A stretch of DNA of 63,064 nucleotides from positions 42,250 to 105,313 of the forward strand of contig JAOTWS010000004.1 in the NCBI GenBank assembly GCA_029862745.1, written 5' to 3'. This document shows positions 25,070 to 34,116 of this stretch, piece after piece. Source of the stretch: Nitrosopumilus sp. GTDB taxonomy: Archaea; Thermoproteota; Nitrososphaeria; Nitrososphaerales; Nitrosopumilaceae. A program made the translations under genes and the position numbers. The notes under the pieces were generated by a model. The model had not been told where the DNA came from and did no database searches. It worked only from the letters and a program-made list of their open reading frames with translations. Positions within the stretch are counted from its first letter, which is position 1. Every line of letters begins with the position of its first letter.

Positions 25070-26977
25070 TTAAAAGTCTCCACTACTGTTACCAGAAACA
25101 GTTTCAACTTTGTTGATGTTACCTTTCATACTCTCAAACATCTTTCCAGCAGAACTTGGATGCTCATGCAATTGCTCCAATAATTTAGCATCTGCTTTTG
25201 CCTGAACATTTGGATTAAACCTCTCAAATCCCTTTATCTGATTGTGTTGCATATCCAAGTATTCTTTTTGTAATGATGGATTCTCCATTATGTTGTGACC
25301 AGTACTCACATATTCCATCTCATTTACAATAATTCCTGGATTCATGAGAATTGGTGCTGTTTGGCCAGTTTGTGGAATTACCGTTTTTTCAATGACTTGA
25401 GTGTATCCACTAGGCTCTAGTGATTTTAGATGACTATCCATAAAGTTGAGATTGTGATTTACAACTCCAGTCTGGCCAATTTCTGCACCCTTGGCATTTC
25501 CTGTTTCTAGTATGTTACCTGCAATTGGTCTTCCTATTTGCGGAATGTGCATTGCCTGAGTTGCAGCTTGTACTCCACCTGCTGCAAGTCCTGCAGTTCC
25601 ACCTGCTAGTCCTGCTTTTGCATATGTCTTGAATTTCTCACCAAATGACATGGGGTTTTGCTCTACAGTATTGCCACCAAAAGCCATTGGTTGTGCACTT
25701 GCATGAGAAGATCCATTGCTAGTAATGCCTCCATCACTATTACTATTGCTACCTGCCAAACCCATCTGACCTGAAGATATAGGACCTCTTCCTAATCCTC
25801 CTAAAACATTAGCTCCTGCTGCACCTGCAGATCCTACCATTCCTGCTCCTGCCATAGTTGTAGCAGCTCCTGACATCTGGTTTGCAGCATTCTGTATTCC
25901 CCCAAGCGCTCCTTGTCCTGCTACTGCACCAACGACAGAGGATGCCATGATTGCAGTTGACATCATCTGCCCAACCTGTGTTGTAAGATTGCCTAGCATT
26001 GGTGCAAGCATTACTGGAACAAACACAGCTAGAAATCCTACTGCCAGACTTGCAAACCAGTCCTGCATTGCAGGCAATGTAGTAGAATCAAGATATGCAA
26101 GTCCAGTAGTCAAAACAAGTGCTGAAAATATAGGAGCCATGGAAAGACCAACCAGATTGGTAGTTATCATGTCCTGTAATTTTCTAAATATTGGAATCAT
26201 TCCCAAAGTCAAAACTAGTGGAATTGACATTGCAAATACCATAGTCAGCATCATACGAATTGTAGATATTACAAACATCATTGCAGTCATGAACATTACT
26301 GCAAATCCCTTGAATAACCCCAAGAACACATCTTTCATTACTCCCTGTGCAAATGCTCCAGGATCAACAAATGCTGCTGCCCATTCTTCAGGATTAAATG
26401 CACCTGCAGGTATTGTACCGCCCATGGAATTCCATAGTGCAGCAGTTCTAGCAGCAGGATCCACTCCAGAGTTAAACGGATCAAGCAAAAACAATGAAAA
26501 ATTTTCAATTAACATTGCAAAAATATCCCAAAGAAATGGAAATACTGCAAAAAATGGAACAAACAAGATAACTTTTCTTAAAATTTGCCAGGCAGTACCA
26601 GGTTGAATCCATTTTATTGATTCTAACATTAAAACTAAAACAGATACAATTCCCACTGCAATTAACACCAAAAAGGAGATCATAAAGAGAATCCAATACA
26701 AATCAATTCTTTCATTTGTCTGTGGGTTGCCTTCACCATCAAGAATCATATCACCTGTTACGCCATCATAGTCAAAGAATGTCGGCATGTCTGTAATTAG
26801 TTGAGGTACCAATGAACCACCTAGTGCAACTACAACTTGTGAAATAGTGATTAGTGCTGCTAAAATGATAATGCCAATTGCAAGCATCAAGGGAATGGTA
26901 AATACAAATCCGTGGTGAGAGGATCTCAGATTTAGTGTATTTTTAAATAAATGATATTTTTGATTGTTGGTTTTCAA
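25070..26977 (-). CDS. VirB6/TrbL-like polytopic membrane protein
   Basis: A 635-residue protein. Residues ~25-330 contain about seven to eight long hydrophobic helices (VFTIPLMLAIGIIILAAL, LYWILFMISFLVLIAVGIVSV, ILFVPFFAVFPFLWDIFAML, MLTMVFAMSIPLVLTLGMIP, WFASLAVGFLAVFVPVMLAPML). A Gly/Ala/Ser-rich, non-membrane C-terminal half follows. That layout is characteristic of the inner-membrane channel subunit of type IV secretion or archaeal DNA-import (CedA-like) systems. The matching VirB4 ATPase and PrgI-like genes are about 25 kb away at 51-55 kb. Assignment rests on topology rather than motifs. Confidence 0.6.
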   Translation of the reverse strand: MKTNNQKYHLFKNTLNLRSSHHGFVFTIPLMLAIGIIILAALITISQVVVALGGSLVPQLITDMPTFFDYDGVTGDMILDGEGNPQTNERIDLYWILFMISFLVLIAVGIVSVLVLMLESIKWIQPGTAWQILRKVILFVPFFAVFPFLWDIFAMLIENFSLFLLDPFNSGVDPAARTAALWNSMGGTIPAGAFNPEEWAAAFVDPGAFAQGVMKDVFLGLFKGFAVMFMTAMMFVISTIRMMLTMVFAMSIPLVLTLGMIPIFRKLQDMITTNLVGLSMAPIFSALVLTTGLAYLDSTTLPAMQDWFASLAVGFLAVFVPVMLAPMLGNLTTQVGQMMSTAIMASSVVGAVAGQGALGGIQNAANQMSGAATTMAGAGMVGSAGAAGANVLGGLGRGPISSGQMGLAGSNSNSDGGITSNGSSHASAQPMAFGGNTVEQNPMSFGEKFKTYAKAGLAGGTAGLAAGGVQAATQAMHIPQIGRPIAGNILETGNAKGAEIGQTGVVNHNLNFMDSHLKSLEPSGYTQVIEKTVIPQTGQTAPILMNPGIIVNEMEYVSTGHNIMENPSLQKEYLDMQHNQIKGFERFNPNVQAKADAKLLEQLHEHPSSAGKMFESMKGNINKVETVSGNSSGDF

Positions 26978-27021
26978 TACAATATAGAATATGGATTTTA
27001 TTTAAGGAGTAAAGTAGTGTG

Positions 27022-27099
27022 ATGAATAATTCAAATCAGATTGGAAGTACAACATACATGGGGCTATCTTGGATTTTTACTAGGACTAAGTTTTTCTGA
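27022..27099 (+). pseudogene. Decayed third copy of the GLSWIF microprotein
   Basis: A 25-residue frame containing GLSWIF. At DNA level it aligns with the intact microproteins at 50514-50594 and 58418-58498 (shared TGGAAG, ATACA, GGGGCT, TTGGATTTTTAC and AGGACTA blocks), but small indels change the WEE region and the C-terminus. TTTATTTAA about 25 bases upstream of the ATG matches the leaderless promoter layout of the intact copies. It is divergent from the VirB6-like gene. It could also be a diverged functional variant. Confidence 0.5.
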
Positions 27100-27229
27100 T
27101 TTGAGTACACAGTCATTTAGAAATTTTTATCTCCATTTTATTCAATATCCAAACTATGATTTATGAAGAAAAATTCTCAAGAAATACTTTCATGAAAAAA
27201 TGTAAGCGTATTTCCTGAATCAAGGCAAC

Positions 27230-27535
27230 TTAATCAAGAACAACTCTTCGAATATTCTCAAAAGGATTGAACTCTCTTTCTTGTTGCACTAAGTACGTTC
27301 CTTCTGGGATGTGTATGGTTTTATGCTCCTGATGTACAAGGTCTGCGGATGTTTTGACTTCAAAATAAAGAGCATCAATCTCTTGCTTGTATACAATAAC
27401 ATTTCCTTGTAACTGATGTCTGTGTCCTGTTTTTTCTCCTTCTGCTAAGATGTTCGTATTTGTCGGTTTTAAATTTTGAGGGATTTCCTTTATCTTTCTT
27501 ATCAACAAATCCCCATGTCTTGCAATCCACACCAT
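27230..27535 (-). CDS. Small partner protein of the DUF6745 gene
   Basis: A 101-residue, beta-rich protein: HGDLLIRKIKEIP, then EGEKTGHRHQLQG, then LYFEVKTSADLVHQEHKTIHIPEG and YLVQQEREFNPFENIRRVV. In bacteria a protein of this pattern (GD-LL-R, GE-TGH-H, H-EH--I-LP-G-Y-V--QRE) sits next to DUF6745 proteins, as here. The GHRH and HQEH motifs could form a metal site. A strong Shine-Dalgarno AAGGAGGTGA lies five bases before the ATG, fitting an internal gene of an operon. Confidence 0.7.
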   Translation of the reverse strand: MVWIARHGDLLIRKIKEIPQNLKPTNTNILAEGEKTGHRHQLQGNVIVYKQEIDALYFEVKTSADLVHQEHKTIHIPEGTYLVQQEREFNPFENIRRVVLD

Positions 27536-27572
27536 TATTTCACCTCCTTTTCATTTTTTATCAAAACGGACT

Positions 27573-28673
27573 TCATGTCTCAATATCCAAATTGTCGTAT
27601 TCTTTTGGCGTAAGATGAAATTTCCATGCCATTGCATTGTCTGCAAAATGTATGTTGTCAGGTACAAAACTAAAGTATATTCTGTCAGTAGATGGACATT
27701 TGTACTTTAGAAGTTTGATTGATCTTCCACTGATGAGATTGTTCCTTAACACGTATAGTTCGTTTCCACGTTTTGATCTGTTCAAGAGTTCTGCATCAAG
27801 TTCATCAACCACAGTATCATATCCATACAATTGTATGGCAACATGTCTCTGCTCAATATTTTGAATTTGGAGCATCTCTTTGATCTTTAACTCCCTCCGG
27901 GTAACTTTCTCCCAAAGATTTTTCTCAAACATAACACCATGAATGAAATAGTCATTTTGGTCACCTTGCCAATGCATGGCAGCTTCTGATACTGAGTGTA
28001 ATCTACCCTGATTATCTTTCTTTATTTTTTTAGGAGTACTACAAAGTATGGCAACATCCTTGAAAAATGATGCATGCCAAATGCCTCTCATCATCATGTT
28101 GGAATAACGAGTAAAGTCTTCTTTTATCGTGCTGTCATCCAAACATCCTATCCTGTCAAAAAAAGAACCAGTCATAATCCAAACTTCGGTGGAGAGGCCA
28201 AAGTCAGTTTGATGTGCCATGACTCCATTTAGATAATTCTGTCCGCTGCCGTTGAGTACATCTAAAACATCTCGTATTATCTTGTTTGTAAAGACCTGTT
28301 CAAGTTTTATCAATTCAAGTATCACGTCATTGTCAACGTTCTTTTCGATCAGTTTGGTTGTGTTTCTGACAAGTTTTTTTCTGAATTTTTTGTGTATGTT
28401 CTGATTAATTGGATGAGACAAAGAGAGAGTTTTCCTACTGGATGTAAATGAAGGTATTTTTTGGTATTCTGCAAAAGAATCAGCTGTTACAATTTTAGGT
28501 TTAGAAAAACCTGCAATGTCATACAGCCAATCAATATCTCTTTCTGTTTCTGGATTTGCAGGATTTTTGCCTGATACAGTAACTAATTCAAACCATTCTC
28601 GTTTTAGATCTGCCAGAATTCTTTTCTGATCAGAGTCAAGCTCAAGTATCTTCTTTTTCCCAAACAATTTCAT
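27573..28673 (-). CDS. DUF6745-family protein
   Basis: A 366-residue cytoplasmic protein. The C-terminal half has the DUF6745 pattern: GRLHSVSEAAMHWQGD, YFIHGVMFEKNLWEKV, IKEMLQIQNIEQRHVAIQLYGYD and a final strand region with DNIHFADNAMAWKFHL. Family members have been seen across bacteria with an adjacent ~100-residue partner; function is unknown as far as I know. The gene is the first of a two-gene unit with 27230-27535. Confidence 0.7.
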   Translation of the reverse strand: MKLFGKKKILELDSDQKRILADLKREWFELVTVSGKNPANPETERDIDWLYDIAGFSKPKIVTADSFAEYQKIPSFTSSRKTLSLSHPINQNIHKKFRKKLVRNTTKLIEKNVDNDVILELIKLEQVFTNKIIRDVLDVLNGSGQNYLNGVMAHQTDFGLSTEVWIMTGSFFDRIGCLDDSTIKEDFTRYSNMMMRGIWHASFFKDVAILCSTPKKIKKDNQGRLHSVSEAAMHWQGDQNDYFIHGVMFEKNLWEKVTRRELKIKEMLQIQNIEQRHVAIQLYGYDTVVDELDAELLNRSKRGNELYVLRNNLISGRSIKLLKYKCPSTDRIYFSFVPDNIHFADNAMAWKFHLTPKEYDNLDIET

Positions 28674-28778
28674 ACTATTTTGTTATCTTTTTTGAAACTA
28701 AAACTTGCATAGGCAAATTATCTAAAACTAGTCAAATTATCTATCAATCAGTATATTCTATTTCATTGCATTAATGTT

Positions 28779-29333
28779 ATGATGTTCTTATGGGGAATAC
28801 TTGTAATTTTGGCACTGGGTATTTTTTTGATTTTTCAGCCGTATGGAGACGAATACAAATTACTGTACTTTCCAATCGGAGTTGGTTTAGGATCATTGTT
28901 GATAACAGTAGATGATTTTGTTACACAGCGAAGGTTGTTTAAACGAAAAAGATGTTACAGATGTCATAGAATCAATACAGAACTAACCCATGTAATTGAG
29001 CATGGGTTGACAAAATATTACTTGTGCAATGACTGTCCAAAAAAACATCATTTTCTACTACGACGTGGAGGTTCAATAATATCTGCAGTTACTGTGATTA
29101 TCTTCTTTGTGGAACCTATCTCGGCTCACATAATTTTCATAATAGGAATGCTGATTTTCAATATAAAAAGAAGTGATTATGAAAACAGATTGTATTCCGA
29201 ACAAGGTCGTTGCTATGACTGTAAGAAAAATAATGATACAGTAAGACTAATGCAAACTCAACACATTCCAAAATACTTTGTATGTTTTGAATGTCCTAGG
29301 AAATATGATGCCATTACAACTTCGGAGGGATAG
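28779..29333 (+). CDS. Membrane protein with two repeated zinc-ribbon loops
   Basis: A 184-residue protein with helix pairs at about 4-18/27-43 and 105-125. Each is followed by a zinc ribbon: CYRCHRINTE...YYLCNDCPKK and CYDCKKNNDT...YFVCFECPRK. The halves look like an internal duplication of a helix-plus-ribbon unit. The gene is followed at once by a 41-residue zinc ribbon gene, so the two are likely co-expressed. Function unknown. Confidence 0.65.
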   Translation: MMFLWGILVILALGIFLIFQPYGDEYKLLYFPIGVGLGSLLITVDDFVTQRRLFKRKRCYRCHRINTELTHVIEHGLTKYYLCNDCPKKHHFLLRRGGSIISAVTVIIFFVEPISAHIIFIIGMLIFNIKRSDYENRLYSEQGRCYDCKKNNDTVRLMQTQHIPKYFVCFECPRKYDAITTSEG

Positions 29334-29334
29334 T

Positions 29335-29460
29335 TTGACTGAAAAGATCGACAGCATTTGTTCTTTTTGCGGTAACAAAGTACAGAGATATTGGGATTTG
29401 AGATATAATGGAATGCGAGGCAAGTGTGATTATTGTGACTCAAACTGGCCTGAATCGTGA
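29335..29460 (+). CDS. 41-residue zinc ribbon
   Basis: TTG start at 29335 with GGAGGG five to six bases upstream, two bases after the stop of the membrane zinc protein. Contains ICSFCGNKV and GKCDYCDSNW, giving C-x2-C-x16-C-x2-C. The ribosome site and the tight spacing support translation. Confidence 0.6.
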   Translation: MTEKIDSICSFCGNKVQRYWDLRYNGMRGKCDYCDSNWPES

Positions 29461-29621
29461 ATAATTTATGAATCACTAGTAATATTTGCTATTAGTAGAT
29501 GAAGTTACTACTTATTGTCTTTAGGAACTTTGTCTAGTGTTATTTATGGTCGCAATATCAGAATTGTGCTTTATTTGCTTGACAGAAATTCAAATTACAG
29601 GATCAAATAAGGGTAAATAAT

Positions 29622-30437
29622 ATGGACAGTGATGAATACAAATCCACGCCTCACATGCCATTTTTTATCTTAGGCAATGGTCATAGATATGATCTTATCA
29701 GGCTATTGTTGCAACATGATAATCTAAAACCAATTCAAATGGCTGAAAAACTCGACATACCTCTACAAAATTTTTCAAGAGAAATTAGCACTTTGTACAA
29801 GCAATGGGGTTGGTTAACAAGAGACAAAGATGATAATTATCACCTAAAACCATGGGTCAAAACTATGTGCAAAGTTTTGTTTTCCACATCATCATTTATT
29901 ACAAAAAATATTGAATATTGGGAAGATCACGATTTCGGAGATATTCCGGATTCACTCCTACAACAAATCGGAGTTTTTGATAATACTTATCACATAAGAG
30001 GTAAAACCAAAATTGCTGATAAATGGAAAAAGATATACAAAAATGCTGGTGTTTACATTTACAACACGTTTTACGAGGCAGAGTACTCAAAAGAAATAAT
30101 GGATATAGTTTATGAAAAACTCAAAAATGGCATTCACACTAGAACAATTTTTTCTGATGATTCTCACACATTGTTTCCAGATGATCACGGAGAAGTTACA
30201 AAAAAATTCTCCAAATTTAAGACAAAGGGGCAAATAGAACAAAGAACAAAGAACAAAGTTTCAGTATCTGTGGTAATGACAGAAAAAGAGGCATTTGTCA
30301 TGTTTCCAAGGATCAAAGGACAGACAGATATTGAAGAGGCGTTTTACAGTGGCGATAAAGATTTTCATTTATGGTGTCAGGAATATTTTGATCATTGTTG
30401 GAATAATGCAGAACAATTCAGAAATGGAGACAAATGA
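29622..30437 (+). CDS. Winged-helix regulator with FilR1-like sensor domain
   Basis: A 271-residue protein. N-terminal winged helix (about 17-75: HRYDLIRLLLQHDNLKPIQMAEKL, then the recognition region). The middle and C-terminal region (about 130-255) resembles the FilR1/DUF1724 ligand-sensing domain of archaeal regulators, including TRTIFSDD and VSVSVVMTEKEAFVMFP. The stop overlaps the start of the downstream cyclase (ATGA), so the regulator and the cyclase are made together. Confidence 0.65.
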   Translation: MDSDEYKSTPHMPFFILGNGHRYDLIRLLLQHDNLKPIQMAEKLDIPLQNFSREISTLYKQWGWLTRDKDDNYHLKPWVKTMCKVLFSTSSFITKNIEYWEDHDFGDIPDSLLQQIGVFDNTYHIRGKTKIADKWKKIYKNAGVYIYNTFYEAEYSKEIMDIVYEKLKNGIHTRTIFSDDSHTLFPDDHGEVTKKFSKFKTKGQIEQRTKNKVSVSVVMTEKEAFVMFPRIKGQTDIEEAFYSGDKDFHLWCQEYFDHCWNNAEQFRNGDK

Positions 30438-32014
30438 TGTCTTCTCACATTGATTTTATATCGGTCATAGGATTCGATATCGTAAGATCAGCTGATCCTA
30501 GAATACCAGGTGAGATATTAAAAGAAAGAAAGAAAGCATTCCGTAATTGTTTGCATGATTCAAAAACATATCAGACCTTATTGCATTATGCAAACGAGAT
30601 TGGTACAGGTGATGGGGAATTTTTCATTGTAGATACAAAGGATTCTACAAAATTACTTGACATTGTAAAAGAAGTACAAAAAAATCTAGAGAAATACAAT
30701 GAGTCTGTAAAAAACTCTGATTGGCACGTCATGATTAGAACGGGAATAAATGTGGGGCCTGCAGAAGTTAAACGAGAAGGGGGGAAAATAATCTACACAA
30801 GTGGGAATGCCATAGATTATACTAAACGAATAATGGATATTGGTCAAGAAAGTCATATTCTTTTAACTTCTAGTGCAGTCACAACAATTTTAGCTATCGA
30901 TCATACATATCATGATAAAATTCAGTATATTGGAGAATATCCATCAAAACACGGAGAAAAATTCAATGTACATAATTACTTTGATAAAGAAATCGGAAAT
31001 CCAAAAAATCCTCCAAAACATGATCTATCTTTAGATGGAATCAGTGATGAATTCAGGAAAAAAATAGAAAAGGAGATCAAAGAAAAATATGAATCCAAAA
31101 TTAATGAAAATAAGGAAGAAAATACCAAGTTTATAAAAAAGCTGAAATTCACTTATCTTGGAATTATTGTTGCAATTGTTGCAGTTTCAATAATTTCGCT
31201 TGCCATACTATATTCAAGTAATATGAATTCAGAATTATATCTAGATGATATCTACGATAATCAATACAATACTGTCAAAGTATCCATAACAAATAAGATT
31301 CAAAGTTTTATTGATGCATCACATATTTTAGAAAATATCGTCACTATGGGTTACATAGAAAATGAAAATAAAACCTTGTTTATCGATAAAAAAGTAGGGG
31401 AATTACAAAACTCAGATTTATTTGCAATAAATAAGAAGCCAATTCAGAATTCTCTTTATTTTTACATGTTGAGTCCATCCCCAGAATGCAAATTTCTTCT
31501 ATATCCATTTAAAATAGACATGAGTAGAACCAACGCAGTAGGGTTAGAATCATGTGATCTTGTAAATCAAGATTTGTTTATTACAAACAACTATCCTTCT
31601 ACAGGGTCTGGAACTTTTGTAAATACCGTATCTCAGAAGATAAGATTGACTAATGGAGAAGGGTACGATTTAACCACTGGTATTGCTATTGATTGGGATA
31701 GCATTTCTGAAGATATAAGAAGAACCAGCATCAAATCATCTGATGTAAAATTTGTACTTGTTGATAGAGAACAATTTCTCATCATGGAGTGTACGTTTGA
31801 TAAATGCAAGAGTATGAAAAGCTATGCTGTAGAAAACAGTCCAATAACTAAAAACTCTACGTATGTCAAATATGATCCGATAAACTATGGTGATTATGTG
31901 CTTTACAAAGATGAGGTATTCCAGGATAAAGAATTTCACATGTATGATACATTACGAAATAGAATCTTAGATGGTTGGAGACTCATCATGTACGTAATAC
32001 CATCAGATCCATGA
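30434..32014 (+). CDS. Class III nucleotidyl cyclase-like protein with C-terminal extracellular sensor
   Basis: A 526-residue protein. The N-terminal domain (about 1-190) is class III cyclase-like: metal Asp in IGFDIVRS, second metal Asp in GTGDGEFFIV, and the later GNAIDYTKRI segment. A single membrane helix follows (about 236-258: YLGIIVAIVAVSIISLAIL), then ~265 extracellular residues resembling a Cache-type sensor. Most sensor cyclases place the sensor first; here it is last. Coupled to the winged-helix regulator upstream. Product nucleotide and ligand unknown. Confidence 0.65.
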   Translation: MMSSHIDFISVIGFDIVRSADPRIPGEILKERKKAFRNCLHDSKTYQTLLHYANEIGTGDGEFFIVDTKDSTKLLDIVKEVQKNLEKYNESVKNSDWHVMIRTGINVGPAEVKREGGKIIYTSGNAIDYTKRIMDIGQESHILLTSSAVTTILAIDHTYHDKIQYIGEYPSKHGEKFNVHNYFDKEIGNPKNPPKHDLSLDGISDEFRKKIEKEIKEKYESKINENKEENTKFIKKLKFTYLGIIVAIVAVSIISLAILYSSNMNSELYLDDIYDNQYNTVKVSITNKIQSFIDASHILENIVTMGYIENENKTLFIDKKVGELQNSDLFAINKKPIQNSLYFYMLSPSPECKFLLYPFKIDMSRTNAVGLESCDLVNQDLFITNNYPSTGSGTFVNTVSQKIRLTNGEGYDLTTGIAIDWDSISEDIRRTSIKSSDVKFVLVDREQFLIMECTFDKCKSMKSYAVENSPITKNSTYVKYDPINYGDYVLYKDEVFQDKEFHMYDTLRNRILDGWRLIMYVIPSDP

Positions 32015-32186
32015 TATTTTAATGAATTAATTTGTAAAAAACATAACAAGAACTAATGAAATCAAGCCTGTTTTAAGAGAATCCTCAACATACTGTTGAA
32101 TTTTTGACTGTTGTTATTTTGATAGGCATACAATGAGATTATGTTGTATGGGAATACTTTGAAGGTATTACTGCTCCTTTTGGTTT

Positions 32187-32399
32187 TTGTACCGTTTGTG
32201 CGGATTGGAAAGACCATTAAAAATAACCCCCGCCATTATAGGACTATCGGTAGATTCTATGACTTTTGTATTTGTCATATTTCCAGTAATGTTTATTCTT
32301 CCAGGATTTGTCTCAGCCATGTCTTTGATATTTGTTGGATATTACATCAACAAGTGGTCAGAGCAATGGAATCAGCAATGTTGGATAGTTAGAAAATGA
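32187..32399 (+). CDS. Small two-helix membrane protein
   Basis: Up to 70 residues from a TTG; another TTG at 32205 gives 64 residues. Hydrophobic segments AIIGLSVDSMTFVFVIFPVMFIL and GFVSAMSLIFVGYYI end in the charged tail NKWSEQWNQQCWIVRK. The pattern looks real, but both starts are weak. Confidence 0.45.
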   Translation: MYRLCGLERPLKITPAIIGLSVDSMTFVFVIFPVMFILPGFVSAMSLIFVGYYINKWSEQWNQQCWIVRK

Positions 32400-32557
32400 A
32401 AACTAGATTTTTGATAATTGGTGTGATTTTGTCTCTTGTGACTATTAGGAGATAAATCTGCTGGAATCAAGGGATTGGTATAAGTAAATAATCAAAAACC
32501 CCAATTTTCAAACTCCAATAATTTTGAAATAAATACTAGATAGATAAAGTAATTCTT

Positions 32558-33970
32558 GTGAAAACTGGATTTTTTGTGATTTTGGTTTTTTCTGTAATGC
32601 TTGCTATTTCTATGAATGATAATTCTATTTTTGCATCCCATAATTCATCTCATCATGAAGAAAAAACATCGATGAAAAACAATGAGAAATCCACTCATCA
32701 CATTCCCTACAAAGGCGTATGTGCACCAGGTTTTACATCATTAGGAGAAATCTGCGTTCTCAATGACAGATGTGGTCCTGGAGCATATCCAGGTAAGGTT
32801 TGTACAATGGATGGTAAGACACAACCATACCTAAAACCCATACATCAGGGACATGCAGGAATCTCTGCAGATAACATAATCTGTGCAGAAGGAAAACATT
32901 TGATGTTCAAACAGCATGATGCATCTCCTGCATGTGTAAATTCCCATTCTGTTGAAAAATTAAAACACAGAGGATGGGATATTGAAAAACCAGGAATTGC
33001 TTGCACCAAGGAATACAATCCCATCTGCGGTACAGATAACAAAACATATGGCAACATGTGCATGCTGAATGCAGAACATGTTGTAATGAAGCACAAGGGA
33101 GAATGTATGATGCAATCATCAACACCTGGAGTCTTTCCAGATGTGTTGAAATTTACCAAAAATGCTCCAACCATAGATTCAGAGAAAGGATATAGCGTCA
33201 TAGAGATTGCAGACGGAGTATACTGGTTGATCGGAAGTGGTTACCAGACAATGTTTCTAACTACAGGGCAAGGAGTAATTGTAATTGATGCGCCACAATC
33301 AATTGGAGAAAAATACATTGCTGCAATAAACGAGGTAACTGATGAGCCAATAACACACATGATATATTCACACCATCACCAAGACCATACCGGTGCTGCA
33401 GGACAGATATTTCCTGCAGATATACAATACATCTCACACAAGCAAACTGCAGATGTATTGATGCAAGAAAATGATCCAAATAGACCAGTCCCAACTGTTA
33501 CATTTGATGATGACATGCACACATTATCTGTAGGAGACAAAACATTGGAACTGTATTTTGTTGGAAACTATCACTCAAACGGTGACCTCATAATTACAAT
33601 TCCAGATAGCAACATTGCAATGGCAGTGGATTTGCTAAGACCTGGAATCACACCATATCGAGCATTTGCTGTGACTCCTGACATGGACCAGTATCTGCAA
33701 ACTCATGACATTTTGATTAATGATTTCGATTTTGATGTATTGGTTTCAGGGCATACAGGAATTCTTGCAACAAAGGATCACATCAAGCAGAACAAACAGT
33801 TTGCGATGGATGTAATGAACAATATCAAAGAAGCAGTAACTCTAGTTGGTGCAGATAATGCTGTTGAAAAATGTGTTAAAATAACTACTGAACAATGGCA
33901 AGGAAAACTCAACAATTTAGATGAGTACATGACAGAGCATTGTCAAGCCATGAAAGACTATGTAGGATAA
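32558..33970 (+). CDS. Secreted Kazal-domain plus metallo-beta-lactamase-fold protein
   Basis: A 470-residue exported protein with a GTG start and signal peptide (about 1-27). Cys-rich segment at 54-126, then a Kazal-type inhibitor domain at C149-C183 (CTKEYNPICGTDNKTYGN...), then a metallo-beta-lactamase domain from ~205. The metal motif HHHQDH is complete (H272, H274, D276, H277), with later VSGHTG. The MBL part resembles extracellular hydrolases; the Kazal part could bind proteases. This fusion is unusual and both parts look intact. Confidence 0.85.
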   Translation: MKTGFFVILVFSVMLAISMNDNSIFASHNSSHHEEKTSMKNNEKSTHHIPYKGVCAPGFTSLGEICVLNDRCGPGAYPGKVCTMDGKTQPYLKPIHQGHAGISADNIICAEGKHLMFKQHDASPACVNSHSVEKLKHRGWDIEKPGIACTKEYNPICGTDNKTYGNMCMLNAEHVVMKHKGECMMQSSTPGVFPDVLKFTKNAPTIDSEKGYSVIEIADGVYWLIGSGYQTMFLTTGQGVIVIDAPQSIGEKYIAAINEVTDEPITHMIYSHHHQDHTGAAGQIFPADIQYISHKQTADVLMQENDPNRPVPTVTFDDDMHTLSVGDKTLELYFVGNYHSNGDLIITIPDSNIAMAVDLLRPGITPYRAFAVTPDMDQYLQTHDILINDFDFDVLVSGHTGILATKDHIKQNKQFAMDVMNNIKEAVTLVGADNAVEKCVKITTEQWQGKLNNLDEYMTEHCQAMKDYVG

Positions 33971-34116
33971 AGTAAAAACTAAATCCATCAAAGTAAATTA
34001 CTTGAAATTTTAAAACTAGATTGAATTCAGTCCAATACAACCCATGTAAAAGAGAAACTCCTGAAAAGATCACTGGACAAAATTGTTAATATGTGGTAAG
34101 TGATATTTCTCATACA

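Noticed and set aside
25947-26606. 219-codon plus-strand open frame
   Set aside because: Antisense to the VirB6-like gene; its sequence is low in protein character and it has no start context.
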